From: Pseudomonadota bacterium
Lineage (GTDB): Bacteria; Pseudomonadota; Gammaproteobacteria; Burkholderiales; Burkholderiaceae_C
Assembly (NCBI GenBank): GCA_023460715.1
Contig: JAEWPH010000025.1
Span: 1 to 12,421, forward strand
Reading direction: 5' to 3'
Length of the DNA stretch: 12,421 nt
The notes beneath the pieces are model-generated. The model was not told the DNA's origin. It saw only the letters and a list, made by a program, of their open reading frames with translations, and did no database searches. Of this stretch, positions 1 through 5,494 are shown one piece after another; the stretch's first letter is position 1, and the number at the start of each line of letters is the position of its first letter. Position numbers and translations under genes: made by a program.

Positions 1-92
1 GGCCACGCCAGACGCTGGGCTGGCGTACGCCGCTGCAGGTGTATGGGGAGCATCTGGCTCGCCTGACACTGGCGCCCGAGGAGGTGATCTGA
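1..92 (+). CDS. C-terminal end of a transposase, probably IS30 family (5' part outside window)
   Basis: Reading from position 3, an open frame gives 29 residues and stops at TGA 90-92. It includes RQTLGWRTPLQVYGEHL. The pattern (RPR)-x-TLGWxTPxxVY is typical of the extreme C-terminus of IS30-type transposases and related DDE integrase-core proteins, just after the last catalytic Glu. The catalytic residues lie outside the window, so the family is inferred from this tail only. An integrase-core protein of another IS family is the main alternative. It cannot be seen whether the element is intact. Confidence 0.6.
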   Translation, partial: PRQTLGWRTPLQVYGEHLARLTLAPEEVI

Positions 93-126
93 GCTTGCAC
101 TGTTGCACTTGGACTTGAAACCGCCC
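1..126 (+). mobile_element. Right end of an insertion sequence (boundary approximate)
   Basis: After the transposase stop, the segment about 101-123 (TGTTGCACTTGGACTTGAAAC and following bases) looks like an IS30-type terminal inverted repeat, placed where a right end would be expected. The left end is outside the window, so the matching repeat and the target duplication cannot be checked and the outer boundary is a guess. The flanking sequence at 131-158 is half of a host intergenic repeat, so the element may have inserted into it. Confidence 0.4.
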
Positions 127-130
127 TTAT

Positions 131-158
131 TTGGCAAGCGCAGATAGCTATCAATAAG
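131..158 (-). repeat. Half copy of a Comamonadaceae intergenic repeat
   Basis: Read on the minus strand this gives TTGATAGCTATCTGCGCTTG. It shares the core TGATAGCT..C.GCGCT with the fuller copy at 4376-4424 (about 14 of 18 positions). The second half (AGCGC.AGAGGCC) is absent here. GATAGCTATC at 143-152 is itself a 10-bp palindrome. The family assignment is from memory of Comamonadaceae genomes. Confidence 0.55.
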
Positions 159-181
159 TGAGCGTGTGCGCTGGGTGGCCG

Positions 182-556
182 TCAGCTGCGGTTGCGGCCG
201 GCACCGGGCTCGCGGGTTTCGGTCTCGATCTCATCGGAGCGGCGGGGGGCGGCCGGCTTCTCGACCTTGCCCAAGACGGACGGCGTGCCCTCGATCTTGT
301 TCTCGCGCATGTACTGGTCCATCTCCTTCCAGCCGGCGAAGACCTGGGCCTTGTTGGCCTTGGGGTTCAGCGTGAAGCAGTCCTCCAGCCCGCGCAGCGC
401 GTGCCGGCAGGCGCCGCCCACGGCCTTGGCCTCGGCTTCGCGCTGGGTGACGCGCGGGTCGGGCCCGAGGCCGGGGATCTCGCAGCCGGCGAGCAGCAGC
501 ACGGCCAGCGAGGCCGCGGTCCAGCGCGAGGAGGGGAGGTGGAGAGAGGCGGGCAT
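182..556 (-). CDS. Small predicted lipoprotein of unknown function
   Basis: The 124-residue product begins with a signal peptide: an Arg near the start, a hydrophobic stretch at about 13-23, and the lipobox LAGC at 22-25. Cys25 would be the lipidated residue. Glu26 at +2 does not favour inner-membrane retention, so outer-membrane anchoring is likely. The mature part has two further cysteines (50 and 60) that could pair in the periplasm, a central segment about 46-98 with an aromatic charged patch (GWKEMDQYMREN), and a charged, probably disordered tail rich in Pro, Arg and Glu. The start is the ATG preceding the signal peptide, with a weak AAGAGA just before it. I do not recognise a family. 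The next gene upstream, on the same strand, is separated by a terminator, so it is probably its own unit. Confidence 0.75.
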   Translation of the reverse strand: MPASLHLPSSRWTAASLAVLLLAGCEIPGLGPDPRVTQREAEAKAVGGACRHALRGLEDCFTLNPKANKAQVFAGWKEMDQYMRENKIEGTPSVLGKVEKPAAPRRSDEIETETREPGAGRNRS

Positions 557-614
557 GTCTCTTGATTATCGGCACGCCCTGCCGGGGGTTGAGGTGCAAG
601 TGCGGCCCGGGCGC

Positions 615-640
615 AAAAAAGGCCTCCGGAGAGGCCTTTC
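615..640 (-). terminator. Rho-independent terminator of the BI-1/YccA gene
   Basis: Stem AAAGGCCTC (618-626) / GAGGCCTTT (631-639) with loop CGGA. On the minus strand it is followed by a run of T (the A-run 615-620). It lies 23 nt past the stop of the minus-strand gene at 663. Confidence 0.85.
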
Positions 641-662
641 GAAAGCGGGTGGCTGCCGCGCG

Positions 663-1355
663 TCAGTCGCGCTCGCCGCCCATGATGCCCAGCAGCGCCA
701 GCAGGCTCTGGAACACGTTGAAGATGTCCAGGTACAGGGCCAGCGTGGCACTGATGTAGTTGGTTTCGCCGCCGTCCAGGATCTGCTTCAGGTCGTACAG
801 CATGTAGGCGCTGAAGATGCCGATGGCAGCCACCGAGATGGCCATCATGCCGGCGGACGAGCCCACGAACACATTGATGATGGCGCCCACCATGAGCACC
901 ATTGCGCCCACGAACAGCCACTTGCCCATGCCCGACAGGTCACGCTTGATGACGCTGGCCAGGCTGGCCATCACGAAGAACACGCCTGCCGTGCCGGCGA
1001 ACGCCGTCATGATCAGGTCGGCGCCGTTCTTGAAGCCCAGCACCATGCCGATCAGGCGCGACAGCATCAGGCCCATGAAGAACGTGAAGGCCAGCAGCAC
1101 CGGCACGCCGGCGGCGGAGTTCTTGGTCTTCTCGATCGCGAACATGAAACCGAACGCGCCGCCCAGGAATACGATCAGGCCCACGCCACCGCGCAGCGAC
1201 TGCGTGATGCCCGTGGAAACGCCGATCCAGGCACCCAGCACCGTGGGCAGCAGGCTCAGCGCCAGAAGCCAGTAGGTGTTGCGCAGCACCTTGTGGCGTT
1301 GCTCCTGCGAAATGCCGTAGCCCGCGGAGCCATAGTTGGTGACTTCGGTGTTCAT
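663..1355 (-). CDS. Bax inhibitor-1 / YccA family multi-pass membrane protein
   Basis: The 230-residue product has about seven hydrophobic segments (roughly 26-50, 56-74, 83-107, 112-134, 146-166, 168-188, 202-224), as in the UPF0005/BI-1 (TMBIM) family, whose bacterial members include YccA, YbhL and YetJ. The family's conserved acidic pair is present: D188 in YMLYDLK and D210 in LYLDIFNVF, which form the pH-sensitive gate in the calcium-leak member YetJ. YccA of E. coli interacts with the FtsH protease. Which role applies here cannot be read from sequence. The start is supported by AAGGAGAG about 8 nt upstream of ATG 1355-1353. The length is normal for the family. It ends in its own terminator and is probably monocistronic. 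Confidence 0.9.
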   Translation of the reverse strand: MNTEVTNYGSAGYGISQEQRHKVLRNTYWLLALSLLPTVLGAWIGVSTGITQSLRGGVGLIVFLGGAFGFMFAIEKTKNSAAGVPVLLAFTFFMGLMLSRLIGMVLGFKNGADLIMTAFAGTAGVFFVMASLASVIKRDLSGMGKWLFVGAMVLMVGAIINVFVGSSAGMMAISVAAIGIFSAYMLYDLKQILDGGETNYISATLALYLDIFNVFQSLLALLGIMGGERD

Positions 1356-1602
1356 CTTGTATCTCTCCTTGGTTCGCCTGCACAGCGCAGACGATCAAAT
1401 TCTAGGTGGTGGCCCCAAGGCCCCATTGCAATACCCTCCCGCACTCCCGTACTTTTAGGATGCAATCTTTTGACCCGGCCGCCGGCCCACCGCCGGGTGG
1501 TTGCCAGTATGCTCGAAGCGCGCTTCTGCCGGGGCTCTGCGCCCCGTCCCGTCCGCCGGGGCATCACCCCCTTCTTTTCCTCTTCCCATCCGTTTCCACA
1601 CC

Positions 1603-2010
1603 ATGAAGACCAAGCCCGTACTCGAACTGTCCGACGTCAAGAAGATCGCCGCCGCCGCCGAAGCCGAAGCGCTGCAGAACCAGTGGGCGGTGACCATCGC
1701 CATCGTGGACGACGGCGGGCACCTGCTGTGGCTGCAGCGCCTGGATGGCGCGGCCGCTACGTCGGCCGGCATCGCCCCGGCCAAGGCCCACACGGCTGCA
1801 CTGGCCCGCCGTGAGAGCAAGGCCTTCGAGGACATCATCAACAACGGCCGCACGGCTTTCCTCACCGCCCCCGGCATTGAAGGCCTGCTCGAAGGCGGCG
1901 TGCCGATCATGAAGGACGGCCAATGCCTGGGCGCCGTCGGCGTCAGCGGCGTGAAGTCCACCGAAGACGCGCAGATCGCCCGCGCCGGCATCGCCGCCCT
2001 CGGTCTCTGA
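1603..2010 (+). CDS. GlcG/HbpS family protein (putative haem-binding)
   Basis: The 135-residue protein is a single GlcG/HbpS (DUF336) domain. Recognisable blocks are VTIAIVDDGGHLLWLQRLDGA (30-50), AKAHTAALARR (60-70), and the C-terminal GGVPIMKDGQCLGAVGVSG followed by DAQIARAG (98-129). HbpS of Streptomyces binds haem; GlcG is an accessory protein of glycolate operons. There is no signal peptide with the start chosen. ATG 1603 is chosen because the family domain begins directly after it. The frame stays open upstream to about 1501, but that part shows no family similarity and a composition unlike coding sequence. No clear Shine-Dalgarno precedes 1603. It converges with hemP across a shared terminator, which is suggestive for haem metabolism but not proof. 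Confidence 0.82.
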   Translation: MKTKPVLELSDVKKIAAAAEAEALQNQWAVTIAIVDDGGHLLWLQRLDGAAATSAGIAPAKAHTAALARRESKAFEDIINNGRTAFLTAPGIEGLLEGGVPIMKDGQCLGAVGVSGVKSTEDAQIARAGIAALGL

Positions 2011-2081
2011 TCTCTGCAGGCCCGCCAGCAGGCGCTGGCAGAGCCCTGCCTCTGCTCTGTCCGTGATGGGGGCGGCGTCAT

Positions 2082-2112
2082 AAAAAAACCGGCCTCGAGG
2101 GCCGGTTTTTTT
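2082..2112. terminator. Bidirectional Rho-independent terminator between the GlcG-like gene and hemP
   Basis: Seven A, stem CCGGCC (2089-2094), loop TCGAG, stem GGCCGG (2100-2105), then seven T. The A-run and T-run make it functional in both directions. It can end the plus-strand GlcG-like gene and the minus-strand iron operon after hemP. Confidence 0.9.
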
Positions 2113-2187
2113 GTGGGTGTTGTGACAGCGTGGAAAAAAGCGCCTGGCTACGCGAGCATGCCCGTTGGCTGGCCAATACGACCCGTG

Positions 2188-2207
2188 TGGCTGGACTAAG
2201 CCAGCCA
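2188..2207 (-). other. Inverted repeat just downstream of hemP
   Basis: TGGCTGG (2188-2194) and CCAGCCA (2201-2207) form a perfect 7-bp stem with a 6-nt loop, 22 nt past the hemP stop. There is no T-run, so it is not a canonical terminator. It may stabilise the hemP mRNA 3' end. Confidence 0.35.
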
Positions 2208-2228
2208 GGAGTCGCCCCACGATGAAAC

Positions 2229-2447
2229 TCATTTGGTCAGGATCAGCTTTCCGAGCTTGGTCGCCTGCAGGCGGTAGACCGAGCCGTTGTGGAAGATGGA
2301 TACGGTCTTCTGCCCCTGCAGCAACGACTTGCTGTCCACGGTGGCGGCAGGCGAGCCGTCCCGACCCTGGAGGCCTGCGGCCTGGCTGTCGAACGACGAG
2401 GCGCCCAGGAACGATGCGGAAGGGTTGGCGGTCAGTGTGGCTTGCAT
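2229..2447 (-). CDS. hemP: HemP/HmuP family haemin uptake protein
   Basis: The 72-residue product carries the HemP signature at its C-terminus: VSIFHNGSVYRLQATKLGKLILTK without gaps from residue 49 to the last residue, with the typical HNG..Y.L......KLILTK. The first 45 residues are variable and low in complexity. HemP/HmuP proteins are small, often found beside haem receptors and tonB systems, and in some species act as regulators of haem receptor expression. The start ATG 2447-2445 has GGAG about 8 nt upstream. It lies 91 nt downstream of exbD on the same strand, with its own promoter and Fur-like box between, so it can be transcribed alone or with tonB-exbBD. No haem receptor gene is in the window. 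Confidence 0.9.
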   Translation of the reverse strand: MQATLTANPSASFLGASSFDSQAAGLQGRDGSPAATVDSKSLLQGQKTVSIFHNGSVYRLQATKLGKLILTK

Positions 2448-2473
2448 GAGAAATCTCCGTGCTTTGCGATTTG

Positions 2474-2505
2474 ATTAATGATAACCATTCGCAATTGATC
2501 GTCAA
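2474..2505 (-). promoter_or_regulatory. hemP promoter overlapped by a Fur box
   Basis: On the minus strand, TTGACG (2505-2500), a 16-bp spacer and TATCAT (2483-2478) make a good sigma70 promoter, 31 bp before the hemP start codon. GCGAATGGTTATCATTAAT (2492-2474) matches the 19-bp E. coli Fur consensus GATAATGATAATCATTATC at 13 positions. It covers the -10 and half of the spacer, so Fur-Fe(II) binding would block RNA polymerase. Confidence 0.75.
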
Positions 2506-2531
2506 GGATGCGCCGGTCTTTTTTTGTAAGA

Positions 2532-2553
2532 ACCGATCTCACTGCGGATCGGT
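2532..2553 (-). other. Hairpin enclosing the exbD stop codon
   Basis: ACCGATC (2532-2538) and GATCGGT (2547-2553) form a perfect 7-bp stem whose 8-nt loop contains the exbD stop. There is no T-run on the minus strand, so it is not a standard terminator. It could weaken read-through from exbD to hemP or protect the mRNA end. Confidence 0.4.
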
Positions 2554-2946
2554 CACGAACCCGATTTTGCGCACGCCCGCGCGCTGCGCGGCCGACATGG
2601 CCTGTGCCACGCGCTCATAGCGCACTTCCTTGTCGCCGCGGATGTGCAGATCCGGCTGCGGGTCCTTGACGGCTTCGGCCTTCAGGCGCGGCTCCAGTTC
2701 CTCGTCGGTGATGGTGGTTTCGTTCCAGTGGTACTTGCCATCGGCGGTGACCGACAGGCGGATGGTTTCCGGCTTGATGTCCTCGCGCTGGTTCGAAGCC
2801 TTGGGCAGGTCCACGGGCACGGCATGCTTCATCACGGGCACGGTGATGATGAAGATGATGAGCAGCACCAGCATGACGTCCACCAGGGGCGTCATGTTGA
2901 TCTCGTTCATCACCTCATCGGCGTCGTCTTGCGTTCCGAATGCCAT
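2539..2946 (-). CDS. exbD: ExbD, biopolymer transport protein of the TonB system
   Basis: The 135-residue ExbD/TolR protein has a short cytoplasmic N-terminus, one membrane segment at about 22-42 and a periplasmic domain. The signature NMTPLVDVMLVLLIIFIIT (17-35) contains D23, equivalent to the proton-carrying Asp25 of E. coli ExbD. The C-terminal part (LHIRGDKEVRYERVAQAMSA.., ending GFVTDPQ) is the ExbD/TolR periplasmic fold. With ExbB it forms the proton-driven motor that energises TonB in the inner membrane. The start follows the exbB stop by 6 nt, with AAGGGG inside the end of exbB as ribosome-binding site, so the two are translationally close or coupled. Confidence 0.95.
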   Translation of the reverse strand: MAFGTQDDADEVMNEINMTPLVDVMLVLLIIFIITVPVMKHAVPVDLPKASNQREDIKPETIRLSVTADGKYHWNETTITDEELEPRLKAEAVKDPQPDLHIRGDKEVRYERVAQAMSAAQRAGVRKIGFVTDPQ

Positions 2947-2952
2947 GGCGCA

Positions 2953-3666
2953 TCACCCCTTCTTGATCGGCAGAACCTTGCTCTCGCCGGGCGCGCTCAC
3001 GCGGGCGCCGGTCACGAAGTAGGCGTGCAGGTCGTGCGCGAAGCTGTTGAGGTTGTTGAGGATGGACTTGTTGCCGCGCACCAGGGCGTTGTAGCCCAGC
3101 ACGGCGGGGATGGCCACGGCCAGGCCCAGGGCCGTCATGATCAGTGCCTCACCGATGGGGCCGGCCACCTTGTCGATGGTCGACTGGCCCGACGTGCCGA
3201 TGGCCACCAGTGCGTGGTAGATGCCCCAGACGGTGCCGAACAGACCGATGAACGGGGCCGTCGAACCCACGGAGGCCAGGATGGCCAGGCCGGATTGCAG
3301 GCGGGCCGTGAACTCGTCGATGGAGTTGCGCAGGCTGCGGGTCACCCAGTCGCTCACATCCAGGCTGTCGTGCAGATGGGCCTTGGTGTTGCGGTGGTGG
3401 GCGGTGGCTTCGCGGCCTTCCAGCGCCAGATGGCGGAAGGGGTTCTGAGGATCCTGGCCGAGCTTGTTCATGCCGGCCGCGAAGTCTTCGCTGTGCCAGA
3501 AGTCACGCGCCGCACGGGCGTGCTTCTTGAATTTCACGATGTCCAGGGCCTTGATGAGGATGACGATCCACGACGCCAGAGACATGCCTAGCAGCAGCAC
3601 GGCCACGGCCCGGGTCACAAAGTCGCCTTGAATCCAGACGTTGGCGATGCCGAAATGCGATTCCAT
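2953..3666 (-). CDS. exbB: ExbB, MotA/TolQ/ExbB family proton channel protein
   Basis: The 237-residue MotA/TolQ/ExbB protein has three membrane segments at about 18-40, 126-150 and 168-194. The family motif GSTAPFIGLFGTVWGIYHAL (134-153) and GPIGEALIMTALGLAVAIPAV (169-189) are complete. E173 and T178 correspond in motif position to the conserved Glu176 and Thr181 of E. coli ExbB. It forms the pentamer around ExbD and drives TonB. The start ATG 3666-3664 has AGGAG 7 nt upstream. The gene follows tonB with a 15-nt gap and precedes exbD by 6 nt, a clear operon. ExbB rather than TolQ is chosen because it lies with TonB and iron genes and there is no tolA, tolB or pal. Confidence 0.95.
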   Translation of the reverse strand: MESHFGIANVWIQGDFVTRAVAVLLLGMSLASWIVILIKALDIVKFKKHARAARDFWHSEDFAAGMNKLGQDPQNPFRHLALEGREATAHHRNTKAHLHDSLDVSDWVTRSLRNSIDEFTARLQSGLAILASVGSTAPFIGLFGTVWGIYHALVAIGTSGQSTIDKVAGPIGEALIMTALGLAVAIPAVLGYNALVRGNKSILNNLNSFAHDLHAYFVTGARVSAPGESKVLPIKKG

Positions 3667-3681
3667 GAAAACTCCTGAAAA

Positions 3682-4374
3682 TTATTCGAGAACAAAATTG
3701 ACGGGGACCAAGTTCCACATGGTCTCGGGGACACCGTTGCGCTTGCCGGGCACGAAGCGCCAGCGCATCACGGCGTCCTGCGCCTGGCGGTCCAGGCGGT
3801 CAAAGCCGCTGGACTTGTTGATTTCCACCTTTTGAGGCAGGCCGTCCGTGCCGATCAACACGCGCAGCACGACCTTGCCCTGTTCACCCAACCGCTTGCT
3901 GATGGCGGGGTACGTGGGCTTGGGGTTGTTCAGATAGGCCGCATCGCTCGAGGGCAATTCGATCTTGGGCGGCGCCGGCGGCGCTGGGGGGGCAGGCGCG
4001 GGCGCAGGGGGCGCAGCCGGGGCCTCGATGGGCGGCGCTGGCGGCTGGGGCTCGACGATGCCCGTCGGTGCATTTGGGGCAGGCGCGGGCGAGGGAACGG
4101 CCACCGGCATCGGCGCAGGGCGGGGCGCTGCCTTGGGGGGCGCGGGCTTCGGCGGCGGCGGGGGAGCCGGCTTGGGCGGGGGAGGGGCCGGCGGCGCGGG
4201 TGGCGCGATGAATTCGCTGAGCACCTCCGCCGGCACGATGACTTCGGCCGCGCGGCGCAGCAGGCCCGACTGCAGCGCCCACAGCGCCGCCACATGCAGC
4301 ACCACCACGGAGCCCGCGATCACGGCATTGCGGCTCAAGCCCCCGGAGGAGCCATATCGATCAAACTGGGACAT
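3682..4374 (-). CDS. tonB: TonB, energy-transducing periplasmic protein
   Basis: The 230-residue protein has the TonB layout. A cytoplasmic N-terminus is followed by one membrane anchor at about 16-36 containing His27, in the place of the functionally essential His20 of E. coli. A long spacer of Pro, Ala and Lys (about 57-138) spans the periplasm. The TonB_C domain runs from about 145 to 230 with YPAISKRLGEQGKVVLRVLI, SSGFDRLDRQAQDAVMRWRFVPG and a C-terminal VPVNFVLE. It transmits energy from ExbBD to outer-membrane receptors. The ATG at 4374-4372 has no visible Shine-Dalgarno: the bases just upstream belong to a dispersed repeat. No promoter is visible directly upstream, so transcription probably comes from the bfd promoter. 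Confidence 0.94.
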   Translation of the reverse strand: MSQFDRYGSSGGLSRNAVIAGSVVVLHVAALWALQSGLLRRAAEVIVPAEVLSEFIAPPAPPAPPPPKPAPPPPPKPAPPKAAPRPAPMPVAVPSPAPAPNAPTGIVEPQPPAPPIEAPAAPPAPAPAPPAPPAPPKIELPSSDAAYLNNPKPTYPAISKRLGEQGKVVLRVLIGTDGLPQKVEINKSSGFDRLDRQAQDAVMRWRFVPGKRNGVPETMWNLVPVNFVLE

Positions 4375-4375
4375 A

Positions 4376-4424
4376 AAAGTGATAGCTGCCGGCGCTGTAT
4401 CTACAAGCGCCAGAGGCCAAAAAG
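4376..4424 (+). repeat. Comamonadaceae intergenic repeat (full-length copy) before tonB
   Basis: The segment reads as TGATAGCTGCC, GGCGCT (4391-4396), a 9-nt loop, AGCGCC (4406-4411), AGAGGCCA. The two 6-mers form a perfect stem. I recall near-identical elements (GATAGCTG...GCGCT...AGCGC.AGAGGCCA) scattered between genes of Acidovorax and relatives. It ends 1 nt from the tonB start codon and would be transcribed in the bfd-tonB mRNA. A half copy lies at 131-158. Confidence 0.75.
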
Positions 4425-4431
4425 AGCAATA

Positions 4432-4506
4432 TTACTTACGGAGAATCCACCAGACGGATCCCACGACGAGGATCAGGCTGCCAGCGAGCGTTGAGAGCAG
4501 TTCCAT
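4432..4506 (-). CDS. Candidate 24-residue single-span membrane microprotein
   Basis: The ORF starts at ATG 4506-4504 and stops at TAA 4434-4432. It encodes a short acidic start (MELL), an uninterrupted hydrophobic core (STLAGSLILVVGSVWW) and a basic end (ILRK), the layout of a one-span membrane microprotein. A good ribosome-binding site, AGGAAAG, lies about 6 nt upstream of the ATG, inside bfd. It overlaps the last 34 nt of bfd in another frame and precedes tonB. I do not recognise a family, and it is too short for similarity to prove much. The hydrophobic and charge pattern together with the SD is the evidence. Confidence 0.55.
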   Translation of the reverse strand: MELLSTLAGSLILVVGSVWWILRK

Positions 4507-4745
4507 GCTTTGCTTTCCTGTATGGAGTTGGCAAGCTGGATCGTCTGCGTGGCGGATTCCTTGTGCAGGGCCGCGACAGGGTGGGACGAACTGCACTGGG
4601 CCACGACGTCGCGCGCGCAGCTTTCGCAGCGCCCGCATTGGGTGGCCACGCCCAATTCGAACTGGATCTCGTCAAAGCTCATCCCCGCATGCGCGTGGCG
4701 TGCGATCTCGCGATCAGAAATCCGGCGGCATACACAGACGATCAT
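4473..4745 (-). CDS. bfd: Bacterioferritin-associated ferredoxin (Bfd-like [2Fe-2S] protein)
   Basis: The product has 90 residues. The Bfd/[2Fe-2S] layout is complete: C4-x-C6 in MIVCVCRRISDREI and C37-x2-C40 in TQCGRCESC, within a helical Fer2_BFD domain of about 1-52. Bfd reduces bacterioferritin haem so that stored iron is released. The protein is longer than E. coli Bfd (64 residues). The extra Ser-rich tail (about 53-90) has no known motif, and its end overlaps a small ORF. The start is fixed by the family's MxVCxC beginning, although no strong Shine-Dalgarno is seen. A strong promoter with a Fur-like palindrome lies 41-70 nt upstream. It heads the minus-strand iron block with tonB-exbB-exbD. 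Confidence 0.9.
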   Translation of the reverse strand: MIVCVCRRISDREIARHAHAGMSFDEIQFELGVATQCGRCESCARDVVAQCSSSHPVAALHKESATQTIQLANSIQESKAWNCSQRSLAA

Positions 4746-4785
4746 GGGAGCGGGCAGTGGTGGCTGGCTGGTGAATGATATAGGA

Positions 4786-4815
4786 ATTATAAATGCGAAT
4801 TCATCGCATTATCAA
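4786..4815 (-). promoter_or_regulatory. Strong sigma70 promoter of bfd/tonB block with Fur-like site
   Basis: On the minus strand TTGATA (4815-4810), an 18-bp spacer and a perfect TATAAT (4791-4786) lie 41 bp before the bfd start codon. The spacer is a palindrome, AATGCG (4792-4797) / CGCATT (4805-4810). The stretch 4795-4813 matches the Fur consensus at 11 of 19 positions, with one perfect half-site CATTATC. Fur repression under iron sufficiency is inferred. The match is weaker than the hemP site. Confidence 0.7.
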
Positions 4816-4889
4816 TCGTTCCATGTCTCTGTGTAAGCAGGCGTTGATCGTGATCAGCCGAAATCGGGGGTAGCGGGGGGCATCAGTCC

Positions 4890-4920
4890 AAAAAAAAGCC
4901 GGCACACTGTGCCGGCTTTT
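4890..4920 (-). terminator. Rho-independent terminator of the SWIB gene
   Basis: GCCGGCAC (4898-4905), loop ACT, GTGCCGGC (4909-4916), extended by A/T pairs. On the minus strand it is followed by eight T (A-run 4890-4897). It lies just past the SWIB stop at 4942. Confidence 0.9.
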
Positions 4921-4941
4921 GGGGGCCCGAAGGGCGCTCGA

Positions 4942-5250
4942 TTACTTGACGTGCTTGCCGATCAGGCCAGCCATCTCGAACATCGAGACCTGAGGCTTGC
5001 CGAAGACTTCCTTGAGCTTGGCGTCGGCATTGATCATGCGCTTGTTGGATGCGTCCTGCAGATTGTTGGCCTTGATGTAGACCCACAGCTTGCTGATGAT
5101 TTCCGTGCGTGGCAGAGGCGTGGAGCCGACCACGGCAGCCAGGGCGGGGCTGGGGGTCAGTGCCTTCATGAAGGCAGCGTTGGGCGTGCGCTTCTTTGCG
5201 GGTGCTGCTGCCTTGGCGTCAGCGGCCGGGGCCTTCTTTGCAGTTGCCAT
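4942..5250 (-). CDS. Stand-alone SWIB/MDM2-domain protein
   Basis: The product has 102 residues. Residues 1-25 are a Lys/Ala-rich basic tail reminiscent of histone-like proteins, and about 26-101 are a SWIB (BAF60b) domain: TPSPALAAVVGSTPLPRTEIISKLWVYIKANNLQD, NKRMINADAKLKEVFG, FEMAGLIGKHV. In eukaryotes SWIB is part of SWI/SNF remodelling complexes. Single-domain bacterial versions (Chlamydia, many Betaproteobacteria) are presumed DNA- or topoisomerase-associated, function unproven. The start ATG 5250-5248 has AAGGAAA about 8 nt upstream. A longer in-frame start exists at 5286 but lacks a ribosome-binding site. The gene is monocistronic with its own terminator. The 244 nt upstream to the next gene hold no ORF I can support. 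Confidence 0.9.
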   Translation of the reverse strand: MATAKKAPAADAKAAAPAKKRTPNAAFMKALTPSPALAAVVGSTPLPRTEIISKLWVYIKANNLQDASNKRMINADAKLKEVFGKPQVSMFEMAGLIGKHVK

Positions 5251-5494
5251 GTTGGGTTTTCCTTGTTGGGGAGTGAAATACGTCACCAGCGAAAACCTGC
5301 TTCTCCACTGGCTCCGGCGATGCTACTGGGAAAAAAACGCGTTTCCAAGGGAGAAAGGGGTTTTTTTGCCTCGATTTGTTGCGGCAGTGCCCCCGCCTTT
5401 CTGCAGGGTGGACGGGGCTTTTGTGCTATCGAAGTCGTACCGCCCCGGCCCCGCCGGGCGCGGAAAGCCAGGACGGAGACGCCCATGCCCCGCC

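Noticed and set aside
1473..1498. Inverted repeat ACCCGGC/GCCGGGT upstream of the GlcG-like gene
   Set aside because: Loop of 12 nt and no T-run; common by chance in DNA this rich in G and C.
192..1814. Very long plus-strand open frame (540 codons) opposite the lipoprotein and BI-1 genes
   Set aside because: It is antisense to two well-supported genes, has low-complexity His/Gln/Arg-rich composition and no motif. Long antisense frames are expected in GC-rich DNA.
3965..4774. Gly/Ala-rich plus-strand frame opposite tonB
   Set aside because: It is the complement of the Pro-rich TonB spacer, not a real glycine-rich protein.
4845..4856. TGATC-GT-GATCA palindrome between bfd and SWIB
   Set aside because: Short, single, and not placed on a recognisable promoter element.
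5320..5348. Possible SWIB promoter TTGGAA-17-TAGCAT on the minus strand
   Set aside because: Only weak matches at both hexamers and 70 nt from the start codon; not strong enough to annotate.
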